From: Atrina japonica
Lineage: Eukaryota; Mollusca; Bivalvia; Pterioida; Pinnidae
DNA length: 64,000 nt
Direction: 5' to 3'
Assembly (NCBI GenBank): GCA_030159075.1
Contig: BROG01000256.1
Span: 83,501 to 147,500 of the forward strand
The notes under the pieces were generated by a model. That model saw only the letters and a list, made by a program, of their open reading frames with translations. It had not been told where the DNA came from and ran no database searches. The translations under genes were made by a program, and so were the position numbers. Shown in pieces: positions 51,405 to 62,999 of the stretch (its first letter is position 1; each line of letters opens with the position of its first letter).

Positions 51405-52110
51405 ACATCAAATACGTATTTCGATATCCCTGTGTCAATAAATTGTCAGTAGTTTACATCTGTATATCAAATGTTCATATGTTAAACATCGCATAATTTG
51501 TGAAATATAGACTCCAAGTAGGAAGCGTGTGTGCTTCATTCTGTTATATCTTTAATTTTTAGTTCACTGGGATATATCGCATTGACATATGTATGAAAAT
51601 TGTCGTTATTAATTGACAAAACGTCGTTGATATATCTAAATGTCAAATTAAAGGACACCGCTAGCTTTTTCTTCTTTTGATTCAGCAGTTTCTGAGTGGA
51701 GTCTGCTTCGTATGAATAAAGGAACAGGTCAGCCAATAAATGGGGACAAGTGGTTTCCATAGGAATGCCGACAGTTTTTTGATAGACAACGTTTCCGAAC
51801 ATTACAAATATATTGTCTATTAGTAATTCCAGCATGTTTTTTATATCAACTGTATTTATGTGTACGGTCAGAGTGATGTGTTTACTTTTAATGAGTTTCA
51901 TGAGGTTGCTTGAAGAACCATTCGCTGAATCATCATTTCCCTGTACGAAAACTTTAACTTTGGTATTATGTTTTAAAATCTGATTATGTAGCCTTGTGGA
52001 AAGTCCCTGGTTCGGGTCGATCGAGTCCTTCGAATGAAAAAAAAAACTTTGGCCATGATTATACGTCACCAAGCGCTCGGTATGCGATCTGCAAGTCACA
52101 GGAGGTTCTG
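51405..52110 (-). pseudogene. Penelope-like RT fragment with damaged active site
   Basis: The minus-strand frame from 52099 to 51536 encodes MLELLIDNIFVMFGN, GIPMETTCPHLLADLFLY and FRYINDVLS. The catalytic YIDD has become YIND and the GTNCAP loop ETTCPH, so the product could not be an active RT. Between SKDSIDPN and VDIKNML about 45-50 codons lie that I do not recognise, apparently an in-frame insertion (it includes KVKVFVQGNDDSANG). From 51536 to 51405 the frame is lost but nucleotide similarity to the 2900-3060 region continues. Confidence 0.8.
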
Positions 52111-52780
52111 TATAACGATAGGTGTGGTACGTAAAAGAGTCCTCACTGCATTGACATCAGTCCATAGCAACGGTCAAAATACGAGGAATTTCTCTTGTAG
52201 CATCTCCGTATAAGTAAAATATGATTGGCGTGATGTAAAACATTAATACATGTAAAACGAAAACGAAGTTTATAGTAGTGAGTCTGCAGTAACCATGTAA
52301 CACAACTTTATAAATACAATATCCAGATCAAAAGTTAGTTTATTTAACAAATCTTTAACAAAGCTCAATACGTCTATATAAATAAAAGGATACAGATCAT
52401 TAACCGTCAGTATCACAAGCGATACCTGTGACAGACAATGGAGTTGATCAGAGACGTCAGCCTAATGGTAGTTTACATCTTAATTTACTTTTTCAATATT
52501 TACATCTTTATTATTTTGTTTGATGTGCATACAACTTTGTACATTTCATTATGATAGTTATTGTTTACATCCAGAGTTGAAAGTATGCAAATAATGTAGA
52601 ATCCTAGATCTACAAACTGCATTCATCTAAGTGCTATTCAGAAATTCAATGTATCAATGCATTGTACTCAAATACTGCCTGTCCACTTTATCTGTCTAGT
52701 ATATGCTGAATAACAATAAAATCATGTTTTGATAGAATAGCCAAGCACACATTTTTTTCTATTTTGTTCGTTTGTTTTAA
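52111..52780. other. Unassigned AT-rich sequence
   Basis: No features recognised. Confidence 0.35.
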
Positions 52781-52995
52781 TGGTGATTTACATGTACACC
52801 ACACTCATAAATTTTCCGGCAATACAACAGTGGTTGGTATTGTTTTTAAACTGTGGTAGAGGAAACTCGGTTACAATATACCTGGGAAATCCATCGCCTT
52901 TCCGCAGGTAAACTGGTACAAGTTCTCATAAAAATCAACTCGGGTAACAGCGGTACTCGAAAGCGCTCCGACTATTTTTGAGAACGGGACGATTT
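52781..52995 (-). mobile_element. tRNA-derived SINE, family D
   Basis: On the minus strand GAGTTGATTTTTATGAGAAC, CCAGTTTACCTGCGGAAAGG, TATATTGTAACCGAG and a tail with ATGAGTGTGGTGTACATG then CACCATTAAAAC. The tRNA-like head is degraded. Confidence 0.65.
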
Positions 52996-53164
52996 AACTT
53001 TTCGACGGCCTTTTGAATTAGAAAATAAAAACACCACTTTTAACATTTTTATAAGAAAGTTTAATTTGTAATATCATTCTATTTCACATTCCGACACTTG
53101 ATGATGATACAAGCTAGCGTGAAGTATCACGAATCTGGACCTTTGTTATGGAGTTTATGAAAAT

Positions 53165-53375
53165 GCAATGAAGATTATTAATCATAACGTAAGGTTTCGG
53201 CTGAAAAGTTTCACCCGAGACATGGCGAAGGATCTCTCACTGCCCAATCTAAAGAAAATTCAGTTATTCATGATTTGATCCAGTGATCAAACTCGGAACC
53301 TCAAGTTCGAAAAACCAACGCTGCAATTGTGAGAAATATTTCACACTAGAGCCCACCCTTTATAAACAGCTGTTC
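53165..53375 (-). mobile_element. Possible SINE of a further type
   Basis: On the minus strand a CGTTGGTTTTTCGAAC stretch and a box B-like GAGTTTGATCACTGG (about 53300-53280) precede a body with CATGTCTCGGGTGAAAC. A single copy in the window, so support is weak. Confidence 0.35.
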
Positions 53376-53831
53376 CATGACTCAGATAAAAAATGAAATA
53401 TTTCTCCACAAACACTTTACCTTCTTTACTATATTCTGTCAAAGACATTAGTCATTTGTTTATTGGAAACCTTCTGGTTAATAATATCTTATATATAATA
53501 ATATACTTATTTATATAAAAACGATTTTTTGCAGCTGTCTTTGAAAAAAGTATGTGGGCTTATAATGATTTATTGAAGTATATCCGCATTTTCAGTTTAA
53601 ACAACCAGCATGCTATGACATACAGATTGCCATACTGGTGATGTTATGTTTTAATAACTGTTAAACCTGTCCATGACAGAAAACATATGATCATTTGGTT
53701 TTCTATCATGGAGACTTGACCTGTTGGAGAATAACATTTATAAGATACTTCTATTGACATGTTCAATACGTGTGATTTGTGCAGACATTATTTCAATAAA
53801 TTAGATTTAATGTATAGTAAATACATATAAA

Positions 53832-53974
53832 CTGGCGGGGTGGAGTCTTGTGAACCCTTTCTTGAAATGGATGAATTTAAAGTATAGGTAATAAAGCATA
53901 ACATTAAGATTACACTGACTAGAAGTGAGTAAAATCGTCAGTATGTTAATCTAAATGTTAATCCGCCCCACCAT
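53832..53974. mobile_element. MITE with TGGCGGGRTGGAGT ends, second copy
   Basis: CTGGCGGGGTGGAGTCTTG on the left and TTAATCCGCCCCACCAT on the right. It shares GGTAATAAAGCATAACA and GATTACACTGACTAGA with 21878-22104 but is ~85 bp shorter in the middle. Confidence 0.6.
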
Positions 53975-54239
53975 TTTATCTGAATCAGACAATATTACAT
54001 ATTAACGTAAATAAAATTTAACACGCTACTTTTTAAAACCGGCATGTTTACTATTCTTGGGCGCCATTTTGAATAACACCATGACAATTTAAATTCTTAC
54101 CATATTACCGATAGTTATGATACTTTTGACCAAATAGACTGCTTCCCATCCTCTCGCTTTGGACACAAATTGTTTTGACGTTACCCTTGACCAAATTCAT
54201 TTCTTGGTCTTTCAAGTTTACATAGATACATTTGTATTT

Positions 54240-54660
54240 TTCAATTGAAAAAAAAATTAAAATCACAGATACCGAAGTATCAATCTTTAAATTGTCCAGG
54301 AGACACATGGCTGCCCATGTGCTTTTTTTACGTCAATCGATTGTAATGTCATAATCAAACGAGTCTTTGACGGGCCATTTAATTGTGATGTCATAATGAA
54401 AAAAATTGGCAAAAGGTGTTGTGTCGGGCATTTGGCGATAGGTCAATAAGCATCCACTGTAATGAACAGTCACACCGGCTGCAAGTCCGCAGTCAATTTT
54501 AAATGGAATCAGTGCGGAGTAAATCCTCGTCACAATCGGTACAGACGACCCAACACCCACCATAGAACAGATATACTCAGCATTTCATTTAGTGAAACAT
54601 CGTTATTGCAAACACGGTCATTACAACGACCTTAAATTTTGCTAACCGTTGACAACACAT
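54240..54660 (-). mobile_element. PLE 3' end: ORF tail and 3' UTR with rearranged middle
   Basis: On the minus strand the ORF-end region (GTCGTTGTAATGACCGTG, CACTAAATGAAATGC) leads to GTACCGATTGTGACGAGGAT and GACTTGCAGCCGGTGTGAC. Then the usual CTCCTCC-hairpin part is replaced by sequence with GATGTCATAAT / AATGTCATAAT ~43 bp apart. The end block GGACAATTTAAAGATTGATACTTCGGTATCTGTG remains recognisable in shorter pieces. Confidence 0.6.
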
Positions 54661-54919
54661 CAGAAAGTAGTTTGCGTCATTTATGAAATATGACATATCG
54701 GTGCATGAGATATATATTAATCAAAGACTGAAACACGACAATATGATGTATATAACCTTCCAGAGCTCAATGTTACTTTCATAGATATTTAAGTTTATAC
54801 ATTTTTGGAGTAAAAAGCAACATTAAAATGAAAATTAGTTTGTCTCATAATAAAAAACATCTGACTTAACTTTTCCTTTTTTCTTTTTTCGAAAACAAAT
54901 TTTGCAAGAGCTGTCTTGT

Positions 54920-54921
<2 letters not shown>

Positions 54922-55007
<86 letters not shown>
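54922..55007. repeat. (TG)n microsatellite
   Basis: About 43 TG units, uninterrupted. Confidence 0.97.
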
Positions 55008-56429
55008 TTTTTAATTATTCTTCATTCGTGTATTATTTATTTCTGGTAAAATGCCAAAAATAGATGTTCGATGGTTTTAATTTTGAATTCACTTTCTGAA
55101 TAATTTGATATCCTCTTGAGTTTCTTTGTCCGATATTGGTGTATTTCACTTTTATCACGCCATGAATATGTCTGCTCATTTCACGAGAGGGAAAACAGCA
55201 AATGCTATGTGCATACTAGCACTACTATATATGGCAATTCTATTTTTCGTAACAGACTGAATAATGAATCTAAATCAGGAATGGTTCAGGGCCTTTCGTG
55301 TATTGAATCAGTCACGGTGCTCAAAGTCTTACAAAATTTCCCTCTTGGGACAATATCTAAATGTTATATTATAACCTTATACATAAAGTTGCCATGCTTC
55401 TAAGCATACGCCGAGACATAGGGTTACGTGTGGATTTAACCATTTTCAGACCGACCAGACATGTTTGTCGTCTGTTATATGTAATGCATAATTCATTCAT
55501 GTAATCCACTGTGAATCCAGACAGACTTATAGTATATATAACATATAATCATGCAAATAGATTAACTTTAAACATTTCCTGGAATCAAGGGACAGACATG
55601 AGTCATTGGTGGATATTTTGTGTCTCAGAAATATTGTGCATTGAACTAATGAAAGCAAAAGTGATGCAGGCATGAAAGATCGTCAAATGCGTATCAGAAA
55701 ACAATAACCAAAACGTCTAGTGGCGGCATTGGTCACTTAATATGTAAAGTTATACATTTTTACCGGTTTGATGGCATACAGAATGGATATGAATTGCTTA
55801 TGTACAAACATTCCGAAACTGATGGTAGGATGCAGGGGAATTGAAAACAAATCAATACCTCTTGTATAAAAATATTTAAAAATGATGATTAATTACTTTT
55901 CAATTTAAAACAAAAAAAAATTATCGCAACATGAAGAACAATATTGCGAATTACAAACGAGATAGGACCAGGAGATAAGTTCGAAAGCTTATTCGGTTTT
56001 AGAATATCATTATTAATACATTTTGTCTTTTTGTAGAAAAAAAAATGAAGCAATGCACTGATGGAAATGAAAAACATTGAACTGTTATTTTTGTTCTTTA
56101 ACACTCTTTCACAAAGAATGATTTATAAAAATGAAAAGATAAGCTTTAATATTTACAATTATTAACTCTCTCTGTGCGCTACATATTACTGAGTCACAAA
56201 ATTCAGGGTCTTTAATTATTCTTGTACGCATATAGAAGAGTTCAAAGTTCGTCCGGAACTCATTGTCGGTGTAATATCAGTGCAATGATACAGTGACATT
56301 AGTGAACTTACGGCGTTATAGCAAACGAGCGATTGTCTATTGAAACTTTACGTTTATGTGCATTAAATAACTATTTTAACCCAGTAGTGGTGTTAGAAAT
56401 AAAAAAAAAAGATTTCAACGGATAATCAA
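55008..56429. other. Unassigned sequence; one second-family PLE 3' UTR scrap
   Basis: At 55915-55985 AACATGAAGAACAATATTGC, CAAACGAGATAGGACCAGG match the fragment at 7025-7190. The rest shows nothing recognisable. Confidence 0.35.
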
Positions 56430-56550
56430 AACTGCATTACAATATGACAAACTGGCTAAAAATGGTCTCAACATGAAGAACAATTGCGAAACTCAAACAT
56501 GACTGAATCAAGTGCCCGGAGGGAGTCAGCATGCTGCTATCGGTGAATAG
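56430..56550 (-). mobile_element. Second-family PLE 3' UTR fragment
   Basis: On the plus strand TCTCAACATGAAGAACAATTG, TCAAGTGCCCGGAGGGAGTC and AGCATGCTGCT parallel 7065-7140. In this copy the hairpin stem is lost (CTCAAACATGACTGAA). Confidence 0.5.
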
Positions 56551-56627
56551 ATCGAACAAAACAACATTTACAAGATTAGAATACTGCTTGTAGTATTTGC
56601 ATGAAACTGGAATTTAATTTCAATGTT

Positions 56628-56838
56628 GCTTTACATCACAGCCACTTTTTCAGTAATATTGTGACTGTCAGTTTCCATAGGTGTAAGAGAGAAAATCCGG
56701 TTATAATGTACGAGACCACAGTCCTTCTGCAAGTTAACAGGCAAATGCTTTACCTTAGATTCCAGCTAGGCTAGAAACGCGCTGAATAGAGGCGAGAGAC
56801 TTCGTGGTTGTTTAAAGTGCTCTTACCTCTCGTCCACG
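56628..56838 (-). mobile_element. tRNA-derived SINE, family D
   Basis: On the minus strand CCTCCGTGGACGAGAGGTAA (box A-like region), AGCTGGAATCTAAGGTAAAG, TTAACTTGCAGAAGGACTG, GGTCTCGTACATTATAACC and a tail GGCTGTGATGTAAAGCAAC. Confidence 0.65.
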
Positions 56839-56974
56839 GAGGTCCCTACATTCAACTGTATCTTTTCTATCAATGTAAACTATCAAATGAGACCGTTTTA
56901 ACGCACTTTGGGCACAATTTCCCGTTATTCTTTTTGGAGGCCTTCTGTAGCAAAGTACGTTTACGTTATATTGT

Positions 56975-57588
56975 GCTCCTTTATTGGCTGACCTGTTCCT
57001 TTATTCATATAAAGCAGACTTCATTCAGAAACTGCTGAATCAAAATAAGTAAAAAAGTTAGCGGTGCCCTTTAATTTGACATCTAGATATATCGACGACG
57101 TTTTGCAATTAATAATGACAATTTTCATACATATGTCAATGCGATATATACCAGCGAACTAGAAATTAAAGATACAACAGAATCAAGCATACACGCTCCA
57201 TACTTAGACATTTTATTTACTATAGACACAGACGGGAAATTAACAACTAAACTATTCTACAAACGCGACGATTTCCCCTAATTTTCCACATTTAAGTAGT
57301 AATATTGCACAATCACCCGCATATGGAGTTTATATTTTACAAATGATCAGATATAAAAATTTCATAGGCAGGGGTCACCAACCCACTGACAAATAATTGA
57401 CACAGAGATATCGGAAACCGCGTTTGATCTCAACGTTCCGCAAATTTCATGGTCAGTACAATAGTCTTGTTTGCGACTACTCTGTTTTACTAAGTGAAAT
57501 GTTGAGTTACCTGTTCGATGGTGGTTGTTTAGACGTCTGTACCAATTTTGACGAGGATTCGTTCCTCACGTATTTCATTTTAATTTGA
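56975..57588 (+). pseudogene. Penelope-like RT C-terminal half with lost stop codon
   Basis: The plus strand starts within the GTNCAPLLADLFLY motif (TGCTCCTTTATTGGCTGACC). It continues through KADFIQKLLNQ, a frameshifted YIDDVL region (ATATATCGACGACGTTTTG), EIKDTTES and DTDGK, and after frameshifts MTQRYRKPRLISTFRKFHGQ and LVCDYSVLLSEMLSYLFDGGC. The usual TGA is TTA here (57539-57541), so the frame reads on to 57588. The interior frameshifts make this a relic regardless. Confidence 0.8.
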
Positions 57589-57740
57589 TTGTGGACCCAC
57601 GGCAGGTGTGACCGATCAACAGGGGATGCTTACTCCTCCATAGCACCTGATCCCACCTCTTGATGTCAAGAGGTCCCTGTTTGTACATTTTTACCAGATT
57701 TGTACCTATATCCTGGACATCCTAGTTCTTTATACCTTGG
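57542..57740 (+). mobile_element. PLE 3' UTR module with perfect stem-loop
   Basis: Contains GACGAGGATTCGTTCCTCAC, GTGGACCCACGGCAGGTGTG, GGGGATGCTTACTCCTCC, GCACCTGATCCC, then the inverted repeat ACCTCTTGA (57655-57663) and TCAAGAGGT (57666-57674), CTATATCCTGGACATCC and CTTGGTATCTAAGA. Confidence 0.8.
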
Positions 57741-58077
57741 TATCTAAGACTTCTTATATTATAGAGACATCGTCTTTTATAAGCCTTCAGGTTGACAGAC
57801 AGTGAGAGAGACTCACAAAAAATCCAGTTGTATGCAATCAATGCAACACGAAAACTATCAGGGTTCTGGACGAACTCTCGAAACTCTACTATTACCTTTG
57901 TATATTGAAATTTATATTTTATGAACAAATTGGAACTTGATATCAATGCTAACTTAAAGTAGATTTGACTTAAAGGTGGAGGTCAATCACTACATATTCA
58001 CCTGATGGTATGTGTTAGGATGTCGGGTCACCACTCATCGAACATCTGTCACCTTGAAGATAGAAACGGACAGACAG
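57741..58077. other. Unassigned sequence
   Basis: No features recognised. Confidence 0.35.
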
Positions 58078-58118
58078 ACAAATCTAGATAGACAGCTCGA
58101 TATATAAATAAATCGACC

Positions 58119-58185
<67 letters not shown>

Positions 58186-58246
58186 GGATGGATGGATGGA
58201 TGGATAGATAGATAGATAGATAGACAGTCAGATGGATGGATGGATG

Positions 58247-58311
<65 letters not shown>

Positions 58312-58317
58312 ATAGAC

Positions 58318-58369
<52 letters not shown>

Positions 58370-58421
58370 TGATTGAGTGATTGATTGATTGATTTACAGA
58401 CAGACAGGCAGACAGACAGAC

Positions 58422-58473
<52 letters not shown>

Positions 58474-58532
58474 TATTAGATTGATTGATTGATTGATTGA
58501 TTGATAGGGAGACAGACAGACAGATAGATAGA
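58078..58532. repeat. Compound tetranucleotide array (GATA, GATG, GACA, GATT)
   Basis: Blocks of GATA are separated by GATG runs (about 58183-58202 and 58231-58248), GACA runs (about 58397-58423 and 58508-58522) and GATT runs (about 58369-58394 and 58478-58504). The GATG block occurs twice with the same context, suggesting a segment duplication. Confidence 0.95.
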
Positions 58533-58897
58533 TTTTAGCCTATTTTTTGTAGGAATCAGTCTGCAATATGTATCCACGAAATAGGAATTTCTATTGAAAT
58601 GTCATCCAAAATTATAAATGTTTTCATGATCCGATGTGTTATAATTCATCATTTAAGCCCAGTTACAGGCACTGTAGTCAGAATTAGTACATTGTGAAAG
58701 CAAACATTTCTAGGGTCTCTATGATATTTTTGACAAGTACTTTTGCAATTTTGTAAAACTTCAAACTTTTTACAGGATTAAAATAATTACAAAGTACAGT
58801 CTAAGTTATTACCCTGTGATTTTTCAGTCAAACAGCATAACATACATAATATAAACATATACATACTAATATACATTCTTTTATTGATAAGTTTCGC
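58533..58897. other. Unassigned sequence
   Basis: No features recognised. Confidence 0.35.
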
Positions 58898-59015
58898 CAC
58901 CCTCAACAACTTTTAAGTTGTATAATGGCTCCCAATTTTTAATGGTGGAGGAAAGAACCCGATTACGATGTACCCGGGAAGAGACCACCAGCCTTCCAGA
59001 GGTAATATTTGTACC
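58898..59015 (-). mobile_element. SINE family D, 3' portion
   Basis: On the minus strand CTCTGGAAGGCTGGTGGTC, TCTTCCCGGGTACATCG and GTAATCGGGTTCTTTCCTCC match the body of 33345-33655. The tRNA-like head is absent (5' truncation). Confidence 0.6.
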
Positions 59016-59127
59016 AGTACATAAATCAATGCAATAATTAGATATAATTCCCAGGCATCCTTTTATTGATATTTTCAGAATACGATGTTATCACCACAAA
59101 AATGCAATAATAAATATATGTAAGAAG

Positions 59128-59639
59128 AACGTTTTATGTCTATAACGTTTTATGTCTATAACGTTTTAAGTCTATAACAATTTACGTGTATAACGTTTTC
59201 TGTCTTTAACGTTTTATGTCTGTAACGTTTTATGTCTTTAACGTTTTACGTGTATAACGTGCTATGTCTTTAACGTTTTACGTCTATAACGTTTTATGTC
59301 TATAACGTTTTAGGTCTGTAATGTTTTACGTGTATAACGTTTTATGTCTTTAATGTTTATGTCTATAACGTTTTATGTCTATGACGTTTTATGTCTATAA
59401 CGTTTTGGTCTGTAATGTTTTACGTGTATAACGTTTTATGTCTTTAACGTTTTATGTCTATAACGTTTTATGTCTATGACGTTTTATGTCTATAACGTTG
59501 TATGTCTATAACGTTTTATGTCTATAACATTTTACGTCTATAACGTTTTACGTCTTTAACGTTTTATGTCTTTAACGTTTTATGTCTATAACGTTTTATG
59601 TCTATAACGTTTTATGTCTATAACGTTGTATGTCTATAA
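59128..59639 (+). repeat. 16-bp minisatellite (TATAACGTTTTATGTC)
   Basis: About 32 units with TTTATGTCTTTAACGT, ACGTGTATAACG and TCTATGACG variants. Each unit has the palindrome AACGTT. Confidence 0.95.
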
Positions 59640-59754
59640 AACAACTTAAATAAAAAAGCCAAGATAGTATGTAATTACATAATTGCAAACAAATCCATTT
59701 AATTTGTTGCGTTTTACAATAACGATATTAAATGTGCATCAGCTGTGTTTTCTT

Positions 59755-60080
59755 TTTTAAAATGTCTTTAGTTTTTACTACTTAAATTAATATACAGTGA
59801 CAAGAAAGATGTATACACAGACACTAAAATTCTTAAATTCCTATACACATATATATTTTGAGAAAATTGCTTGAGAAACCCAGTTTGGAAGTTATTGAAG
59901 AATTCAACCTTACTATTTATATATGCATACCAAGTCTTATTTTCTCAAAATATATAGGAATATAAGAATGTGTATATCTGTGTATATCTTTTATTTGTTA
60001 TTCTATATCAATCTAATCAGTAAAAACATGAAATATATTTTTGGTAATCAGTAACACAACTAATGCACCATTAAGGAGAT
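59755..60080. mobile_element. Fold-back element, copy 3 (most symmetrical)
   Basis: The left arm has TTTTTACTACTTAAATTAAT, GTATACACAGACACTAAAAT and TTCCTATACACATATATATT. The right arm mirrors it with AAATATATAGGAATATAAG, TATATCTGTGTATATCTTT and CTAATCAGTAAAAAC. Arms are ~110 bp with a middle of ~80 bp. Confidence 0.65.
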
Positions 60081-60950
60081 AGAATTAATAATTTTCCTAA
60101 TATCATCCCTGATTTATAATTAGTGGTCACAGACAGATAAATACTAGGATATTTGCCGGTAGAGACATTACGTGTTCACTCGACCTGTAATTTACGTCCG
60201 TTTTGCGGTTGTAGGCGTTAAATTGATGTCCATAATTTTGCACTAAGCAATAAATGGAGAAGTTGTTTAAGGTCAACATCGGGGTCAAATATTTGACCGT
60301 AACGAGACCATGAGATGACCGGAAGCAATATGTTTGTATAGCAGTACTTCCTAAATTGACAGGGCGGTGCGACAAGGTCTTCAGTGTTCAGATACCTAAC
60401 TGACCAATCAGATTGTTCCAAGTTTATTTCAGTTCCGACTGTATCTATCTGATTCACCAATGCTGTTCGGTACAGATAAATGGCTGTAGTGATTGCACCT
60501 TAATACGTATTTTTGTTGGATAATATGAAGCGAGCGTCAAAATATTACGTCAACAAGTTTCTAAACATATCAATTTGTCATCTGACAGGCCACCGTAACA
60601 GATTGTGTTTTAGCCTGAACATACAAATCATGTTTGTCAAACAGTTTATATCTACGTGTATATACATCAGGAAATTATTGTAAACATTTTAATAATAGTT
60701 CTTAATATCATGTATGTGGTAAATGGTAAAAAGCACCATATTTTCAAGGTCGTATTAACAATGGGTATGGACGTATTTTTAAAAAATCTTAGGCTAGTTG
60801 TTCAGGTTGTTTTAAGGTAATATGTTTATCGTACAGTCAAAGAGACCTGTAATAAAGTCATATGATTGAATACAATGGCCTGCACAAGTGTAATATAATA
60901 TATATATAAATATACTCCAACAAATACGCATACACATACATTTATATATT
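60081..60950. other. Unassigned AT-rich sequence
   Basis: Overlapping minus-strand frames (60127-60375, 60218-60460) have no recognisable motif. Confidence 0.35.
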
Positions 60951-60957
60951 TATATAT

Positions 60958-61018
<61 letters not shown>

Positions 61019-61028
61019 ATTATTATTA

Positions 61029-61067
<39 letters not shown>
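60951..61067. repeat. Compound (TA)n-(TTA)n microsatellite
   Basis: About 31 TA units followed by about 17 TTA units. Confidence 0.96.
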
Positions 61068-61068
<1 letters not shown>

Positions 61069-62013
61069 AGTTGTTTCATTATTCTTTTACCTTGTCAGTA
61101 TGACAGACAGTAACGCAAACATTTCATACATGCACACAATCAGAAATTTTGTGTAATACGCAAACTCATTCTATCCCATTCTACCTTTGTCAATATATAT
61201 ATATATTTTGTCTCGTATATATATTTAGTACAATATGCGTTATACAAGAATCTTCAATTTCCTTTATTGTGCTTTGTCATACCAACTCATATACTCCCTT
61301 GCCAGATACGATATAAAAGAATTGACCTGCCGTTATTGCCACACATGATATATTCACTATGCTAACCAAAGCATTGGAAAGTACGATGTCTCCGGTCAAT
61401 GTATATAAAAAGTCCAGTCGTCGGAAAATGTATATTTATAGATACATAAATATCAGTATATAACTTTCTGTTTATAAAAGATCCATACCTTCTATCATGT
61501 GTGAGGTTCTCTTTTTATATTGTTATATTGATATTTTCCGTTCTTTTTGGAGGTTTACATATATATACGTTATCAGTGATATATCTATCTCTTAATGAAA
61601 GACGACATAAATTGCTCCCGTGAAAAATAAAAATCTAGTTATCAATTTACTAATCAGTAAATATATAGTCATTTATTTACCTGTACACAATCACAGTTCA
61701 GTATTAATATAAGCGCTGTGGTTTCTTTTATCGCTGAGACATCCTACATGAACTTTCCATAAACACGTGAAAAATGCAGTTAAATATATCGAAGATCATT
61801 AAAACAAAATTTAATAAATGCAAATATTTGTCATTTTGGTGAAATATTGAACATTGTTCATTGATGTGATTCTCCGCTACTACCAATATTTTCCGATTAA
61901 TTAGGGCATACTGCCCGACGTCACATGTTGCCAATGTTAAGTTTTTAAATCTCAGAAACAAAATTAAAATTGGTTGTTTGTTCCTAGAATGGAGTGGCGG
62001 ATGGCAATAATGT
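61068..62013. other. Unassigned AT-rich sequence
   Basis: No features recognised. Confidence 0.35.
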
Positions 62014-62224
62014 ATGGGACTAATTTATGTACCACGTGGTAACCGATAACGTTTGTTCGGTACTAGTATCTCCAATAGTGATGGAACAGACCTCTACGTA
62101 ATATTCCCGTTGAAATGACGTTCCCGCGCGGAATATCGTCTGTAAGCGTCATTCCATCACCAATAGAAACAATAGTCCCGCACAAACGTTATTGAGTATC
62201 ACGTGGTACATGAATTAGCCCCAT
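62014..62224. mobile_element. Fold-back MITE with ~90-bp arms
   Basis: Left ATGGGACTAATTTATGTACC and the inverted right ATGGGGCTAATTCATGTACC start long imperfect inverted arms. These also share ACCACGTG, AATAACGTTTGT, GGTGATGGAA and an ATATTCC stretch. Little unique middle remains. Non-coding. Each arm carries one CACGTG. Confidence 0.75.
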
Positions 62225-62910
62225 TTGGCGTTATAAAAAGAATTTTATTTAGCACGGAAAACGTTCATGGATAAATGTGGCATTATTTTAAGAATGGCGA
62301 CAAACCGAGTGGCAATAATTCGGCAGTTGACTATACATATGAACGATTATTGATTTAGTTTGACACTCATTAATTGAAGAATACTATTTCTACTGGCAAA
62401 TGACAGCTTTTGCCAATACCAATTCTCGCCATTGATGTGGTTTGACGACCAATTTTACAGTCGACCCTACTTATATTGCAAACTATTACGTTGATATCCC
62501 GTATTATTTATATTGATTTTAATTCCCGGTCAAATTGTTTTATTAGAATAATAACCCGGTTATTTTGAAATCCATGTTTATTCGACTTCCTCATACTTCA
62601 TCATGCGCAGTCATTTGAAGAATAAAACATGTTTATCCAACGCTGCTTAGACAAAACATTGACAGGATACAGGTCACAAAACTCAAAGTTTACGTCCACG
62701 AGAACTTTTTTCAAATCAGTAGATTCCATGATTCCACGAAAAATAGTCTCAAATGGAATCCTGGGTAATTATAGTTGTATTATTCCCATTAGCAATAAAT
62801 ATATTTTCATCATAATCATTGTAACATTTCCACAGATATTTGAAACTTTAACTTCCAAACGACAGTGTTTTGATAGAAAAAATGCAATTGTTATCTCCCC
62901 TTGATATCAG
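62225..62910. other. Unassigned sequence
   Basis: A 91-codon frame (62629-62904) has no known motif. Nothing else recognised. Confidence 0.35.
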
Positions 62911-62999
62911 TTAACTCATCAATCCCTGAAAAAATGGACGCTTCTGTAAATCAATGACTTAGACCAGTCTAAATGTGTTCTTAGGGGTGAATGACTTAA
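62911..62999. mobile_element. Tiny MITE flanked by TTAA
   Basis: TTAACTCATCAATCCCTGAA on the left and TTAGGGGTGAATGACTTAA on the right, TTAA at both edges, ~89 bp. Related to 15311-15395 and 21523-21613. Confidence 0.55.
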
